A DNA stretch of 64,000 nt, from IMG/VR virus record IMGVR_UViG_3300044625_001067, positions 97,473-161,472 of that record; one strand, given 5' to 3'. The position numbers were made by a program, and so were the translations under genes. The notes under the pieces were generated by a model. It had not been told where the DNA came from and did no database searches. It worked only from the letters and a program-made list of their open reading frames with translations. The DNA is from a virus. Positions 55,296 through 63,691 of the stretch are shown here, in pieces (position 1 is the stretch's first letter; every line of letters begins with the position of its first letter).

Positions 55296-56028
55296 TGGGG
55301 CCACCCTGGATTTCTCTGGGGATTTCATACGGAAAAAGTGTAAGGATGCCGGTGAGCAGTGCGAGTGGTTTCGCATTGCTTCTCGGTATACCTTGGCACC
55401 AAGTGTTCGCCTCCCGCAAACAATCTGTGTGTCGGACTCAGACTACGACATTGAGTTTATTGAAGGTGTTTGTGGAACACAAATTGAATCTACACGTTTG
55501 ATTGACACTTTGGTAGACCAGGTCTTCCTTTGGTCTAAGCTCCCTGCGTCAAGACACACGGACTGGGGGTCTTACAAAGAGCGTCTTCACTTAGAGCACG
55601 TTTCTCTGACAGACAGCGAGATAGTTCGTCGAACTTTCGATTTCCTCGACGAAATAGTTCCACTACCTTCCTCCTTCTCGCATGGTGACCTAACGCTTGA
55701 AAACATCATTGTAGAAAATAACGGGGGAATAGTTCTGATCGACCCTAATTTCAAGACTAATTTGTTTCAGTCTTACGTTCTCGACTTAGGTAAATTGCTA
55801 CAGTCTGTCCACAGCGATTATCACCGGTTGTTCAAATCACACCCAGGATGTGACCCTGCGCCTCTGTGCGCCCACTTGAGACAACGGCTAGGCAAACCCT
55901 TATGGACTCAGGCGCTGGCCGCTGAGATATCGCACGTGATCCGCCTGCGCAAGTACCGCCCTTCCGCCCAGTGGCCGACGGTCGACCGGCTGTTGGGGCA
56001 GCTGCTGGCTGAAGCCCATGGATGTTAA
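55276..56028 (+). CDS. APH/choline-kinase-like kinase
   Basis: 250 aa. SFSHGDLTLENIIVENNGGIVLIDPNF is the APH catalytic loop (HGDxxxxN) and metal Asp; DIEFIEGV is the hinge. Start overlaps the previous gene by 20 nt. It would phosphorylate a small molecule (sugar or choline-like) as the first step toward the NDP donor. Confidence 0.82.
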   Translation: MLVKGSSGATLDFSGDFIRKKCKDAGEQCEWFRIASRYTLAPSVRLPQTICVSDSDYDIEFIEGVCGTQIESTRLIDTLVDQVFLWSKLPASRHTDWGSYKERLHLEHVSLTDSEIVRRTFDFLDEIVPLPSSFSHGDLTLENIIVENNGGIVLIDPNFKTNLFQSYVLDLGKLLQSVHSDYHRLFKSHPGCDPAPLCAHLRQRLGKPLWTQALAAEISHVIRLRKYRPSAQWPTVDRLLGQLLAEAHGC

Positions 56029-56130
56029 CCTTACCCTCGCGGTGCGGTCCACCCACTTTCGACAACTTAATAGCATTATTATTACGACCCCAAGCTTGAA
56101 TACCGTACTCCGCAACGACGAAACTAAGCA

Positions 56131-56649
56131 ATGTCAAACTCCCAAGACCTAATTGAGAAGCTTAAAGACCAGATAGCGTTCCTAACCGCTGAGCTCGAAC
56201 GGGCCCAACGAAAGTCAAATTCCCTTTGGAGCCAAATTCAAGGTGCATTTCTCCAGGAAGGCAACGACGAAGAGAACGCAGACTTTTGGGCCGACAAAAT
56301 TTCGCAGATTTTATCTGAGTGGGTTCACACTCAGCGAACGAGCCTGTCCCAGAAGATAGTAGAAACAGGAACAATGCCCCCCTATACCGACTGTCTCAAC
56401 CACCTTGTGGTCAGTCTTTCGCCCCCTGGGTCAGCTCCCCCGAGCCTTCCCCCTGAGTTCACAGAGCTTACCAACACTCCCTCACCTGGACCAACTTTCA
56501 GTCCAACAGGCTTGGAAGCACCGGCTTACGGGGGCCTGTCCGCAGACGCGCAAGTGGGACCGCCGAAAGAGCGCAAGATCGGGGTGCCCAAGGCTATTCC
56601 CGGTGCGGTACCATTGCCGTTGCCTCCACTTTCAGAGGGTTCCCCTTAA
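56131..56649 (+). CDS. Coiled-coil and proline-rich protein
   Basis: 172 aa. IEKLKDQIAFLTAELERAQRK is coiled coil; the C-terminal 80 residues are Pro/Ser-rich (PPGSAPPSLPPEFTELTNTPSPGPTFSPTG). Looks disordered or structural. Unknown. Confidence 0.6.
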   Translation: MSNSQDLIEKLKDQIAFLTAELERAQRKSNSLWSQIQGAFLQEGNDEENADFWADKISQILSEWVHTQRTSLSQKIVETGTMPPYTDCLNHLVVSLSPPGSAPPSLPPEFTELTNTPSPGPTFSPTGLEAPAYGGLSADAQVGPPKERKIGVPKAIPGAVPLPLPPLSEGSP

Positions 56650-56664
56650 GCGGATCTTTTGCTA

Positions 56665-56733
56665 AGGCGGTTTCCCGGTTGCTCTGGGGGCGGTTTACCC
56701 TCCTTTGTTTCTGCAGCGCAGAAACGGTATACT
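56665..56733 (+). promoter_or_regulatory. Promoter/dyad element
   Basis: TTGTTT-17-TATACT (56728-56733), perfect TTTCTGC-AGC-GCAGAAA dyad, two upstream GGCGGTTTNCC blocks. Textbook copy. Confidence 0.9.
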
Positions 56734-56757
56734 AAGTACGTTGAAAGCAAATTTCCA

Positions 56758-57042
56758 ATGGAAACTCATCAAGTCACGATCACTTTGTCCCTTAAGCTAG
56801 AGGGAGACCCGAGCACTCAAGACATTGCTAACGCCGCTGCTGCCAGCATGCGAGAACTGCCCCCTTTCCTTGAGGAAGGGTGGCTAAATAGCGTCCAACC
56901 CCCATTAAAGAAATTAACTCTTACTCCTAACCCCAACGCAAAGTGGTTCTTCAGTGTCACAAAGCTTCCACTCACCCCTGTGACTTCCTCTCGTGATTCT
57001 ACACACGACTGCTACAAGGGTCGCTCACCGATGGGTTTTTAA
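56758..57042 (+). CDS. Hypothetical protein (94 aa)
   Basis: METHQVTITLSLKLEGDPSTQDIANAAAASMRELPPF.. a beta-alpha start like small phage proteins, Pro-rich end. Unknown. Confidence 0.6.
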   Translation: METHQVTITLSLKLEGDPSTQDIANAAAASMRELPPFLEEGWLNSVQPPLKKLTLTPNPNAKWFFSVTKLPLTPVTSSRDSTHDCYKGRSPMGF

Positions 57043-57141
57043 AGTTCAGTCCAAGGGCGATAGATAATCGTACGAACGTTAGTTTATTCCCCGCATTCAC
57101 CAATGGTTTCCGGGGATTCTCTCTAAGCGAGTCATTTGCTT

Positions 57142-57207
57142 AGGCGGTTTCCCGTTCACCCTGGGGCGGTTTCCCGGCTTGTCTCTGCGGAGCAGAAACG
57201 GTATACT
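57142..57207 (+). promoter_or_regulatory. Promoter/dyad element
   Basis: TTGTCT-17-TATACT (57202-57207), TCTGC-GGA-GCAGA dyad, GGCGGTTTCCCG twice. Confidence 0.88.
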
Positions 57208-57240
57208 TAGTGTAACTCCCGAGTCAAGTACCCAACAACA

Positions 57241-57531
57241 ATGCTAAACCTTAAAGTTTCAAACCGAATCACAGCTGCTGAAGCTTCACAGAGGTTTGTA
57301 ACTCCCCCGGACCCACAAGCTAACCCTGAAACCGTGAGGAGATTTTTGGAGCACTGCTACAAAGCCATACGTGAGGATATTAGTAGGGGTTACGGTGTCA
57401 AGTATACGAACGTTTACCTTGGAGACTGCGATTACTCCACTAAAGGGGAAGTTGCTAGAGTTCTAGAAGAAGAAGAAGACGGGTACAAGGTTAGACTAGT
57501 TGGGACCCTTCACATTTTAATTTCCTGGTAA
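57241..57531 (+). CDS. Hypothetical protein (96 aa)
   Basis: MLNLKVSNRITAAEASQRFVTPPDPQANPETVRRFLEHCYKAI..; small alpha/beta. Unknown. Confidence 0.6.
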   Translation: MLNLKVSNRITAAEASQRFVTPPDPQANPETVRRFLEHCYKAIREDISRGYGVKYTNVYLGDCDYSTKGEVARVLEEEEDGYKVRLVGTLHILISW

Positions 57532-57560
57532 TTTAATCACAACTACTTAACCTTGAAACC

Positions 57561-58103
57561 ATGGCAACTATTTACAAACCACCGGCACAGCTACCCCCTT
57601 TCTCATCGAGGCTCAGTGTATTTCTTGCAGGTTCAATAGAAATGGGCTCTGCACCCGACTGGCAAGCTGACCTCGAACGTAGTCTTGCTGACATTGACAT
57701 TGACATTTACAATCCGCGACGCGACGATTGGGACCCAACTTGGGTTCAAAGCGCCGATAACCCGGTGTTTCGAGAGCAGGTTGAGTGGGAGCTTGATGCC
57801 CTAGAGATGGCTGGCATGGTTGTCATGTATCTGGCACCGGGTACCATTAGTCCTGTTTCTTTGCTCGAACTTGGCTTCGTCGCCGGATTCGGTTTCTACG
57901 CTGTCAGAAAAACGGTTGTGTGTTGCCCAGAGGGGTTCCACCGCAAGGGTAACGTTGACATTTTCTGTGGCCAATACGGAATTCCCCAGGTTTCAAGTCT
58001 TGACGGGCTTGAACTGGCTATACGACGAGAAAATGCAAGGGTACAGAAACTCAAGTCTCATGGGAATCGTGGGAGCATTGAGACGAGAAACCCTGGAGAG
58101 TAA
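57561..58103 (+). CDS. Nucleoside 2-deoxyribosyltransferase-like protein
   Basis: 180 aa: SVFLAGSIEMGSAPDWQADLERSL, IYNPRRDDWDPTW, EQVEWELDALEMAGMVVMYLAPGTISPVSLLELGFVAG, VVCCPEGFHRKGNVDIFCGQY. Full motif set of the NDT-like phage family. It may salvage or swap nucleobases on deoxyribose. Confidence 0.82.
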   Translation: MATIYKPPAQLPPFSSRLSVFLAGSIEMGSAPDWQADLERSLADIDIDIYNPRRDDWDPTWVQSADNPVFREQVEWELDALEMAGMVVMYLAPGTISPVSLLELGFVAGFGFYAVRKTVVCCPEGFHRKGNVDIFCGQYGIPQVSSLDGLELAIRRENARVQKLKSHGNRGSIETRNPGE

Positions 58104-58105
58104 GC

Positions 58106-58465
58106 ATGACCGGCACCACCTTTAACTATCCACCCCATTTACCCGACTTCGATGACATGGACCCGGACGGTGCCATTGAAGTTTTGTTAGGGGAAGACGA
58201 GGACGGGTACCAACATACTCGTTTCGAGAGCGTGGCCTACTACCGGAACACAGGAAAGACCCACCCTTGGCGTCACACCAAAGACTGGGCTCCTCGCTCA
58301 AACTACACCGAGGAGGACTTTACCTGGGCTTTGTCGAGAATTTTGAACACAGTTACCTGTTCTCGTGACCTTCGTAGCAAGGGCCTTGGGCTCACCGACG
58401 ACGAATGCCGACGCATATACTCAATGCGGGACCGGGCTAGGGAGGTAGCGAAGCACGATGGGTGA
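58106..58465 (+). CDS. Hypothetical protein (119 aa)
   Basis: YNYPPHLPDFDDMDPDGAIEVLLGEDEDGYQ.. acidic, aromatic; EEDFTWALSRILNTVTCSRDLRSKGLGLTDDEC. Unknown. Confidence 0.6.
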   Translation: MTGTTFNYPPHLPDFDDMDPDGAIEVLLGEDEDGYQHTRFESVAYYRNTGKTHPWRHTKDWAPRSNYTEEDFTWALSRILNTVTCSRDLRSKGLGLTDDECRRIYSMRDRAREVAKHDG

Positions 58466-58472
58466 CCGGTTG

Positions 58473-58521
58473 CTCCGGGGCGGTTTCCCGCCTTGTTTTC
58501 TCGAAGAGAAAACGCTATAGT
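58473..58521 (+). promoter_or_regulatory. Promoter/dyad element
   Basis: TTGTTT-17-TATAGT (58516-58521), dyad GTTTTCTC-GAA-GAGAAAAC with different arm sequence but perfect pairing; GGGGCGGTTTCCCGCC upstream. Confidence 0.88.
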
Positions 58522-58551
58522 AGTTACAAGACAAACGCTCCCGAGAAAGAC

Positions 58552-59013
58552 ATGAAAGGACAACTCCTCAATAAAATGCTGGTACTGGCGACCAACTCCC
58601 ACGCCGATCAGTACGACAAGGGTGGCAACCCTTACATTTTGCACCCGCTCAAGGTGATGCATTACCTGAAGACCGACGATGTTGAGCTTCAGTGCATTGC
58701 GCTCGGTCACGACATTATTGAAGACACCAAGGTCACTTACGCAGATTTACGTGATCAGGGGTTCACTGCCCGAATTATCGAAGGCATTCGATGCCTAACG
58801 AAAGCACCGGGGGAAACCTACGAAGAGTACAAGTTCCGTGTTTTCTCAAACGAAGACGCCATGAGAGTGAAGCTCTGTGACTTGAGGCACAATACTGACG
58901 TTCGGCGTCTGAAAGGTGTCACCGATGGGGACATTGCTCGAACTGTAAAGTACCATGTTTTCTACCTGGAGATTATGGCCCGGCTACCGAAAATTGACGA
59001 AGGTGATTCTTGA
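58552..59013 (+). CDS. HD-domain (p)ppGpp hydrolase-like (MESH1/SpoT type)
   Basis: 153 aa from MKGQLLNKMLVLATNSHADQYDKGGNPYILHPLKVMHYLK; HDIIEDTKVTYADLRDQGF (HD plus ED) and KLCDLRHNTDVRRL match SpoT-type hydrolase domains of single-domain MESH1 size. It would remove (p)ppGpp, countering starvation signals. No synthetase domain. Confidence 0.85.
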   Translation: MKGQLLNKMLVLATNSHADQYDKGGNPYILHPLKVMHYLKTDDVELQCIALGHDIIEDTKVTYADLRDQGFTARIIEGIRCLTKAPGETYEEYKFRVFSNEDAMRVKLCDLRHNTDVRRLKGVTDGDIARTVKYHVFYLEIMARLPKIDEGDS

Positions 59014-59360
59014 GGAGAATTAATCGAGTTCGCAAAAAGCCAGAATGCTACAGCCCCGGCAGGGCCAAGTCCTACACCGAAATTGCAGAGAACGACTGCT
59101 TTACGTGCCCTGAAAGAGTAACTTGCCTTGAATTTGTTGCTGAAGTTAAGGAAATGGTTGCTGCCGGTGTGTCAACCAGTCACCGTCCCCCACCACTCCC
59201 TACCCCTGAGCAAATCATTGCACTGGCTGAGTCTACGGACCTAGTCTACGTGAATAACTACGGATGCGTCTATTCACCCTACGTTGAAGATACAGATATT
59301 CGCGACATCGTGGTGAATTTTGCCATCAAGCTCCTATACACTTACGGTAACTTGCCATGA
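59010..59360 (+). CDS. Hypothetical Cys-containing protein (116 aa)
   Basis: TTG start overlapping the previous stop. NDCFTCPERVTCLEF places four Cys-like ligands; long linker; C-terminal YVEDTDIRDIVVNFAIKLL. A small metal site is possible. Unknown. Confidence 0.55.
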   Translation: MRRINRVRKKPECYSPGRAKSYTEIAENDCFTCPERVTCLEFVAEVKEMVAAGVSTSHRPPPLPTPEQIIALAESTDLVYVNNYGCVYSPYVEDTDIRDIVVNFAIKLLYTYGNLP

Positions 59361-59791
59361 CTGACCCCTCAAAGCCCAAACTAACTTACCTCAAGCCTGT
59401 CAAGGAGTACAAGAAACTCGATTGCGTACTCCCTTTTCGTTATTTGTATTGGAATACTCTAGAGGAACTGAATACACAGCTTGAAGAGTTCAAAGAAAAA
59501 CTTAACCAGTTTAAGGAAGAGGGTTGGGAGGGCATTATGGATAACTACGATGAAGGCCACCCTGTGGTCAATCTCTATAAAACTCACTTCGTAGAAGACG
59601 AGGAGTACGACAGGGCAATTACTGTTGCCTTGCAAAATAAGCCTAGTTGGGATGATTTAGAAGAAGAGGTGATGGCCATCGGACTTCCCCTTTGGGAGTG
59701 TGACTATCAATATGAATGGACGTTTTTCTACCACACTGACCCCTCTAATTGCAGTTTTGTCGAAAACAGACCCAAAACTAATGACAACTGA
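59357..59791 (+). CDS. Hypothetical protein (144 aa)
   Basis: Acidic helical (LEELNTQLEEFKEKLNQFKEEG), then ECDYQYEWTFFYHTDPSN. Overlaps both neighbours by 4-11 nt. Unknown. Confidence 0.6.
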   Translation: MTDPSKPKLTYLKPVKEYKKLDCVLPFRYLYWNTLEELNTQLEEFKEKLNQFKEEGWEGIMDNYDEGHPVVNLYKTHFVEDEEYDRAITVALQNKPSWDDLEEEVMAIGLPLWECDYQYEWTFFYHTDPSNCSFVENRPKTNDN

Positions 59792-60071
59792 ACAAAACCT
59801 AAAGGAACCCATAGAAATCCTACTCAGAGTCTTGCTGGCGGGACACACCGTTACTGACGTAACGGGGCAGGAATATGGTATGGACGACGATGGGCGCCTT
59901 TGCATAAAAGCAAACCGGTTCCCCCCTGAATCCACCCCCAGTAAAGACCCCGAGAAAACATGGCTACAAATACCTTGTGATGTATCTGAGCTGAAGACGA
60001 TCGCCGACAGGATTGGCCGTGATACCCTTTGGTTGAAGGCTTGCGAAGTTTCAATGAGATCTCTATTATGA
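59781..60071 (+). CDS. Hypothetical protein (96 aa)
   Basis: MTTEQNLKEPIEILLRVLLAGHTVTDVTGQEYGMDDDGRLCIK; small beta-rich, unknown. Coupled overlap with neighbours. Confidence 0.6.
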   Translation: MTTEQNLKEPIEILLRVLLAGHTVTDVTGQEYGMDDDGRLCIKANRFPPESTPSKDPEKTWLQIPCDVSELKTIADRIGRDTLWLKACEVSMRSLL

Positions 60072-60322
60072 CCCACTCCGAAGAGGAGCGAGCTAGACGC
60101 GTAAAGCTATCTAAGCTGGCTACAGATAGTGCCAAAACCACTCTGAAAAGGGGAGATAGGCTACGAGTAACCAGGTGTCCCGGCACAAAGCGATGGGTTA
60201 CATTCGACCATTGGGATGGATACTGGATCGTGACCAAGTCTGGAATCGACGATATTCATGCAATTAACGTTGACAGGGTTAACACTGAGAGTGTTGACTT
60301 TACTACGAAAGGGGAGCAATGA
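60068..60322 (+). CDS. Conserved phage hypothetical (84 aa)
   Basis: RLRVTRCPGTKRWVTFDHWDGYWIVTKSGIDDIHAINVDRVN: SH3-like family widespread in cyanophage-type genomes. Unknown. Confidence 0.7.
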   Translation: MTHSEEERARRVKLSKLATDSAKTTLKRGDRLRVTRCPGTKRWVTFDHWDGYWIVTKSGIDDIHAINVDRVNTESVDFTTKGEQ

Positions 60323-60900
60323 GTAACTGCCCGGACTGGCTGAAGCCCTTTCAACGAGAAACAGAAGCTCTGGCTGCCCAAAATGCTGCGTTCAGAGAAG
60401 AAACTGAGAGAATTAGACGAGAAAATGACGCGTACCGTCTCAAACAAGACACTCAACTCCGGGCACTCCGGGATCTTAATCGAAATCCGGAAAAAGTCAA
60501 ACAAGTCTTCGAGTCCTCTAGATTTAAGATTAAATCAACGACAACGACAGCACCTTGCGACCCGAACAAACATACAGGTCGCACTACTCGACTGCTCAAG
60601 GAAGCCTATAGCCTCGCCTCAGAGGGGAGGGCAGTTTATGTCCTGGGTCATCAAGAGAGCCACGCAAGTTCCCTGGAATTTATGTTCAACCAACTGTTCG
60701 GGTTGGGGGAATCAAGGAGGTTGGGGGTGAAGTTCGAGACTCCATGTGGGCTACCAAACTTTGACTTCAGAACAATGACACTCGGGAGAGGGGCTCACCC
60801 GAACTGCTGCGTTTTAGTCGATCATTACACGATTGAGTCTCACTATGCTAGAATGCTTCAGGAACTTCACCGGTTTGACGCACCTTCGGACACCAATTAG
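60319..60900 (+). CDS. Coiled coil plus possible degenerate P-loop protein
   Basis: 193 aa. First 60 residues are charged coiled coil; GRTTRLLKEAYSLASEGRAVYVLGHQ resembles the 'GRTxR' phosphate loop of small phage ATPase-like proteins. Activity uncertain. Confidence 0.55.
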   Translation: MSNCPDWLKPFQRETEALAAQNAAFREETERIRRENDAYRLKQDTQLRALRDLNRNPEKVKQVFESSRFKIKSTTTTAPCDPNKHTGRTTRLLKEAYSLASEGRAVYVLGHQESHASSLEFMFNQLFGLGESRRLGVKFETPCGLPNFDFRTMTLGRGAHPNCCVLVDHYTIESHYARMLQELHRFDAPSDTN

Positions 60901-60952
60901 TAGTGCCCCGAAAGAATCCGCAGGGTAAACCTTATAGCCCTGACATAACACG

Positions 60953-61357
60953 ATGGATCACTCAGCACCTTTTGACCCGAGAACTGTTGCGGAAAGAATC
61001 CGAGACAACAATGCTGTTCTGCAATCGGTAGCTGAAAGCTATACTCTCGTGTCAAAAGCAGACTTGTACGACACAGAGCAAGCTACAGCTTTCCTTGAGA
61101 TTGACTCCGACGAAAGTGTAAGTAACTGGCTTGAAGGCGGGTACTTTCCCGGTGCTTTTCAGTCTGATGGGAGGTGGTTGTTCCCACTCGCGTCACTCAT
61201 CAAGGTGAGGGAGCGGTTAGATGAACTTCAGTACAATAACAAACATCGGCTTCTAACCCTTGAAACTGAACCCGAGGACTACTGCAAAGTTTGCGGTGGA
61301 ATCCCTGTCTTCCTGCCGAATAAGTTGGGGGTCCTAGCTAGAAACACAACAATTTAA
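60953..61357 (+). CDS. Helix-turn-helix (excisionase/MerR-like) protein
   Basis: 134 aa. DTEQATAFLEIDSDESVSNWLEGGYFPGAFQSDGRWLFPLASLIKVRERL is an HTH_17/excisionase-like module; C-terminal YCKVCGG may bind metal. Possible transcription regulator. Confidence 0.65.
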   Translation: MDHSAPFDPRTVAERIRDNNAVLQSVAESYTLVSKADLYDTEQATAFLEIDSDESVSNWLEGGYFPGAFQSDGRWLFPLASLIKVRERLDELQYNNKHRLLTLETEPEDYCKVCGGIPVFLPNKLGVLARNTTI

Positions 61358-61382
61358 CTCAGGCCACACGCGCCAAGACACC

Positions 61383-61652
61383 ATGCAATCCGTTAAACCT
61401 CTCGCAAACGAAACCGAGTACGACCTTGCCCTTAAGGACATCGACCGCTACTGGGACGCTTCGAAGGGTAGCCCCGAGTACAACCGGTTAGAGACCTTGA
61501 TAATTTTGGTAGAGGAATACGAGGCTAAGCACTGGCCCGTTGCGCCTCCAGACTCAACGAGTCTTGGGGAGTTGGCCGAACGACTCCAGTCGCTGGTGGC
61601 GGGTGTCCAAGTCGACCTCGACGAGAACCTATCGCCGGACGAGACCGACTAG
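61383..61652 (+). CDS. HigA-like antitoxin fragment
   Basis: 89 aa. PLANETEYDLALKDIDRYWDASKGSPEYNRLETLIILVEEYEAKHWPVAPPD matches the N-terminal region of HigA-type antitoxins (NE.dy..AL..I..L; L..L..LI..YE..H.PI..PD). The XRE DNA-binding domain that usually follows is missing, and there is no toxin gene next to it. A phage antidote against host HigB-type toxins is likely. Confidence 0.7.
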   Translation: MQSVKPLANETEYDLALKDIDRYWDASKGSPEYNRLETLIILVEEYEAKHWPVAPPDSTSLGELAERLQSLVAGVQVDLDENLSPDETD

Positions 61653-61724
61653 AAGACCACGCCAGGGAACCTTTACCTCGACTCCGGTCCAGCATACTAA
61701 TTCACACCCCTAAACCACTGAAAA

Positions 61725-62318
61725 ATGAGAAACGCCACAATATACACTCTAACTAAAACGGTCGTACCCGTTTATGACAATGACAAATACGTCAGGTACG
61801 CTCCACTCTTAGACCCTGACGAGCTATTCCGCATACCTACAGATGACCCGGATAACGAGGTTTTACTCACGAGGAAGAATCACGTAGAAAGTCTCCCACT
61901 ACACGAGGTTGGTTTCTGCTCAAGTTTACCTCTTCATGATCTTCCTGAGGTTGAACGTTTATACTTAGAGAGTTACGATGAGGGTCGGAAGTCCGGGATC
62001 TACGACCCCTCCTACCTTCACTTATTTGCGATTGAGCCTCAGACCGAGAAGATTTTATCCACCTACATTAACTCCAAACTCCGTAATAAGGTGGTTAAGC
62101 TTGAAGACACAATATACGACCAAGGGCAGAAACTTTGGACGCTAGGGCGAAACCTTGAGAAGTCCCAGAATGATGCTCGTGCCTTAGCAAACTCCCTTAA
62201 GGTTACTGAAGGGAGGTTAGAACGGTACAGAAAAGAACCGCTGCTCAAGAGACTATGGATTGCCCTTCGACTCCGGCAAGACGGTTCTAACTGTGCGACC
62301 TTGATGCCACACTTTTAA
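61725..62318 (+). CDS. Hypothetical protein with coiled coil (197 aa)
   Basis: N-terminal beta-rich half, then KLEDTIYDQGQKLWTLGRNLEKSQNDARALANSLKVTEGRLERY coiled coil. Unknown. Confidence 0.6.
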   Translation: MRNATIYTLTKTVVPVYDNDKYVRYAPLLDPDELFRIPTDDPDNEVLLTRKNHVESLPLHEVGFCSSLPLHDLPEVERLYLESYDEGRKSGIYDPSYLHLFAIEPQTEKILSTYINSKLRNKVVKLEDTIYDQGQKLWTLGRNLEKSQNDARALANSLKVTEGRLERYRKEPLLKRLWIALRLRQDGSNCATLMPHF

Positions 62319-62348
62319 CTCATTTGAGCAAACACCGAAGGTTCTAGT

Positions 62349-62540
62349 ATGGAAGAAACTGACTACAAGACAGAGTATATGAGAATTTCAACCCTTGTCG
62401 GGTCGCAATTCCCAGAATGCGAAGTTACTACGCCAGATATGGTAATACTTTTGATACACGAAAACGACACGTTGCGTATGGCACTAAATTTACCCACGAG
62501 ACGTGAGGTTCTTTCCAAACTTGACAAGTTTTACGAATGA
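62349..62540 (+). CDS. Small hypothetical protein (63 aa)
   Basis: MEETDYKTEYMRISTLVGSQFPECEV..; acidic. Overlaps the next start by 4 nt. Unknown. Confidence 0.55.
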   Translation: MEETDYKTEYMRISTLVGSQFPECEVTTPDMVILLIHENDTLRMALNLPTRREVLSKLDKFYE

Positions 62541-63256
62541 CAAACCGAGAAGAAAGAATTAAACTCCAAACAACCGTTACAGCAGTGATTCATCAGGAAG
62601 GCCCATGGTGGGTGGGCCGGACTGAAGAGATTCCAAGGGTGGTTGCCCGGTGGCGTACTAGTGCGGGGTGTTTACACTACCTTGAGAAGGCGCTACGTGG
62701 TGAATCAGCGAGTACACTTGACAGCTGGTCACCACAACCACAAACCCTTGAGCAAGTTGACGAAGGACTGCGCACAGCGTTTCGAGAGTCCCTAAAAGAG
62801 TGGGCTTTGACTAAAGATGATGTCCCCCTTATTGGACCGAGAGTGTCTAATCCACTTGAACAAAATTCCGACGCAATGACTCAGCACAATCCGATTGAAG
62901 TCCCCGACGAACTAGTTCATAGTTGGTGGCCTAGCGAGGGGTATTATGAGCGAGATGGTGATCTAAACATCCTCGCCGACAAAGCCGCACAATGGGGCGC
63001 CGACCAGGAGCTTGCTGCTTGCTGCGACTGGTTGCGCCTCCAAGAAGATCCTCAGTTTAGTTCCGACGACGGGTGGGTGGGTAAAGACCAGGAACTTCGT
63101 GAAGCACGCAGGCCCAACGTACCTACACTTAATGAAATCGCCCTGCAATTCATGGGGACTATTGTGAAAGACGGACGGTACCTACCCGAGATTACAAGCA
63201 CTATTGTGAAAGCTTTGATAGAAGGTGGCAAAGCTCTAAAAGAGCTCAATGGCTGA
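62537..63256 (+). CDS. Hypothetical protein (239 aa)
   Basis: Two parts: an alpha/beta head (TTVTAVIHQEGPWWVGRTEEIP) and, from about residue 115, a cyanophage-like block (MTQHNPIEVPDELVHSWWPS..ADKAAQWGADQELAACCDWL). Possibly a natural fusion. Unknown. Confidence 0.55.
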   Translation: MTNREERIKLQTTVTAVIHQEGPWWVGRTEEIPRVVARWRTSAGCLHYLEKALRGESASTLDSWSPQPQTLEQVDEGLRTAFRESLKEWALTKDDVPLIGPRVSNPLEQNSDAMTQHNPIEVPDELVHSWWPSEGYYERDGDLNILADKAAQWGADQELAACCDWLRLQEDPQFSSDDGWVGKDQELREARRPNVPTLNEIALQFMGTIVKDGRYLPEITSTIVKALIEGGKALKELNG

Positions 63257-63485
63257 TAGATTGTACAAACAGGGGTGCCCGTGCTTTTATTGTGTCAAGG
63301 AAAGGGCAAACGCCACAGCGCAACCTTTGGTTCACCCTATGGCCGTTTGTCCAACTTGCGGCAACAAAAGGTGTCCAAAAGGAACTCACCACTCGTTCAA
63401 CTGCAGCGGAAGCAACGAAGCAGGGCAGTTGGGAAGCCGCTACACCTTACCTAGCATTACACACACTAACCTTTCTCCAGCATGA
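63249..63485 (+). CDS. Zinc-ribbon-like conserved phage protein (78 aa)
   Basis: HPMAVCPTCGNKRCPKGTHHSFNCSGSNEAGQLGS: CPxCGxxxC..H..C, a very common small phage family. Probable zinc binding; function unknown. Confidence 0.8.
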   Translation: MADRLYKQGCPCFYCVKERANATAQPLVHPMAVCPTCGNKRCPKGTHHSFNCSGSNEAGQLGSRYTLPSITHTNLSPA

Positions 63486-63691
63486 CGACGCAAGTACCCG
63501 TACCCTTTACCGAGCGGTACCCTGGACCGGAAGACTGTAGTACAAACGGGGAGTTTTGGGTGTTTTGCCCAGGAATCGGTTGTAGAGATTGTTGGACACT
63601 CATGCGGTACGACAGCCAGAACTTAGAATCTCGAGAGAAATACGGTCTCACTCATTGGTTGCCATACAACTCAATACCCTGCCCTGTTTAA
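63482..63691 (+). CDS. DUF551-like domain protein (69 aa)
   Basis: ERYPGPEDCSTNGEFWVF... GLTHWLPYNSIPCP: same P..EDC...HWLP.P pattern as the 15130 and 63693 genes. Start overlaps the previous gene. Confidence 0.65.
   Translation: MTTQVPVPFTERYPGPEDCSTNGEFWVFCPGIGCRDCWTLMRYDSQNLESREKYGLTHWLPYNSIPCPV

Noticed and set aside
8887-58521. CRISPR-like or transposon (MITE) repeats
   Set aside because: The repeated dyads are single intergenic copies with promoter boxes and orientation tied to gene direction; there are no spacers, direct repeats or target duplications.
60902-61030. GTG frame (PRKNPQGKPYSPDITRW..) overlapping the HTH gene
   Set aside because: Most of it is the shadow of the 60953 gene; no support beyond the first 17 residues.
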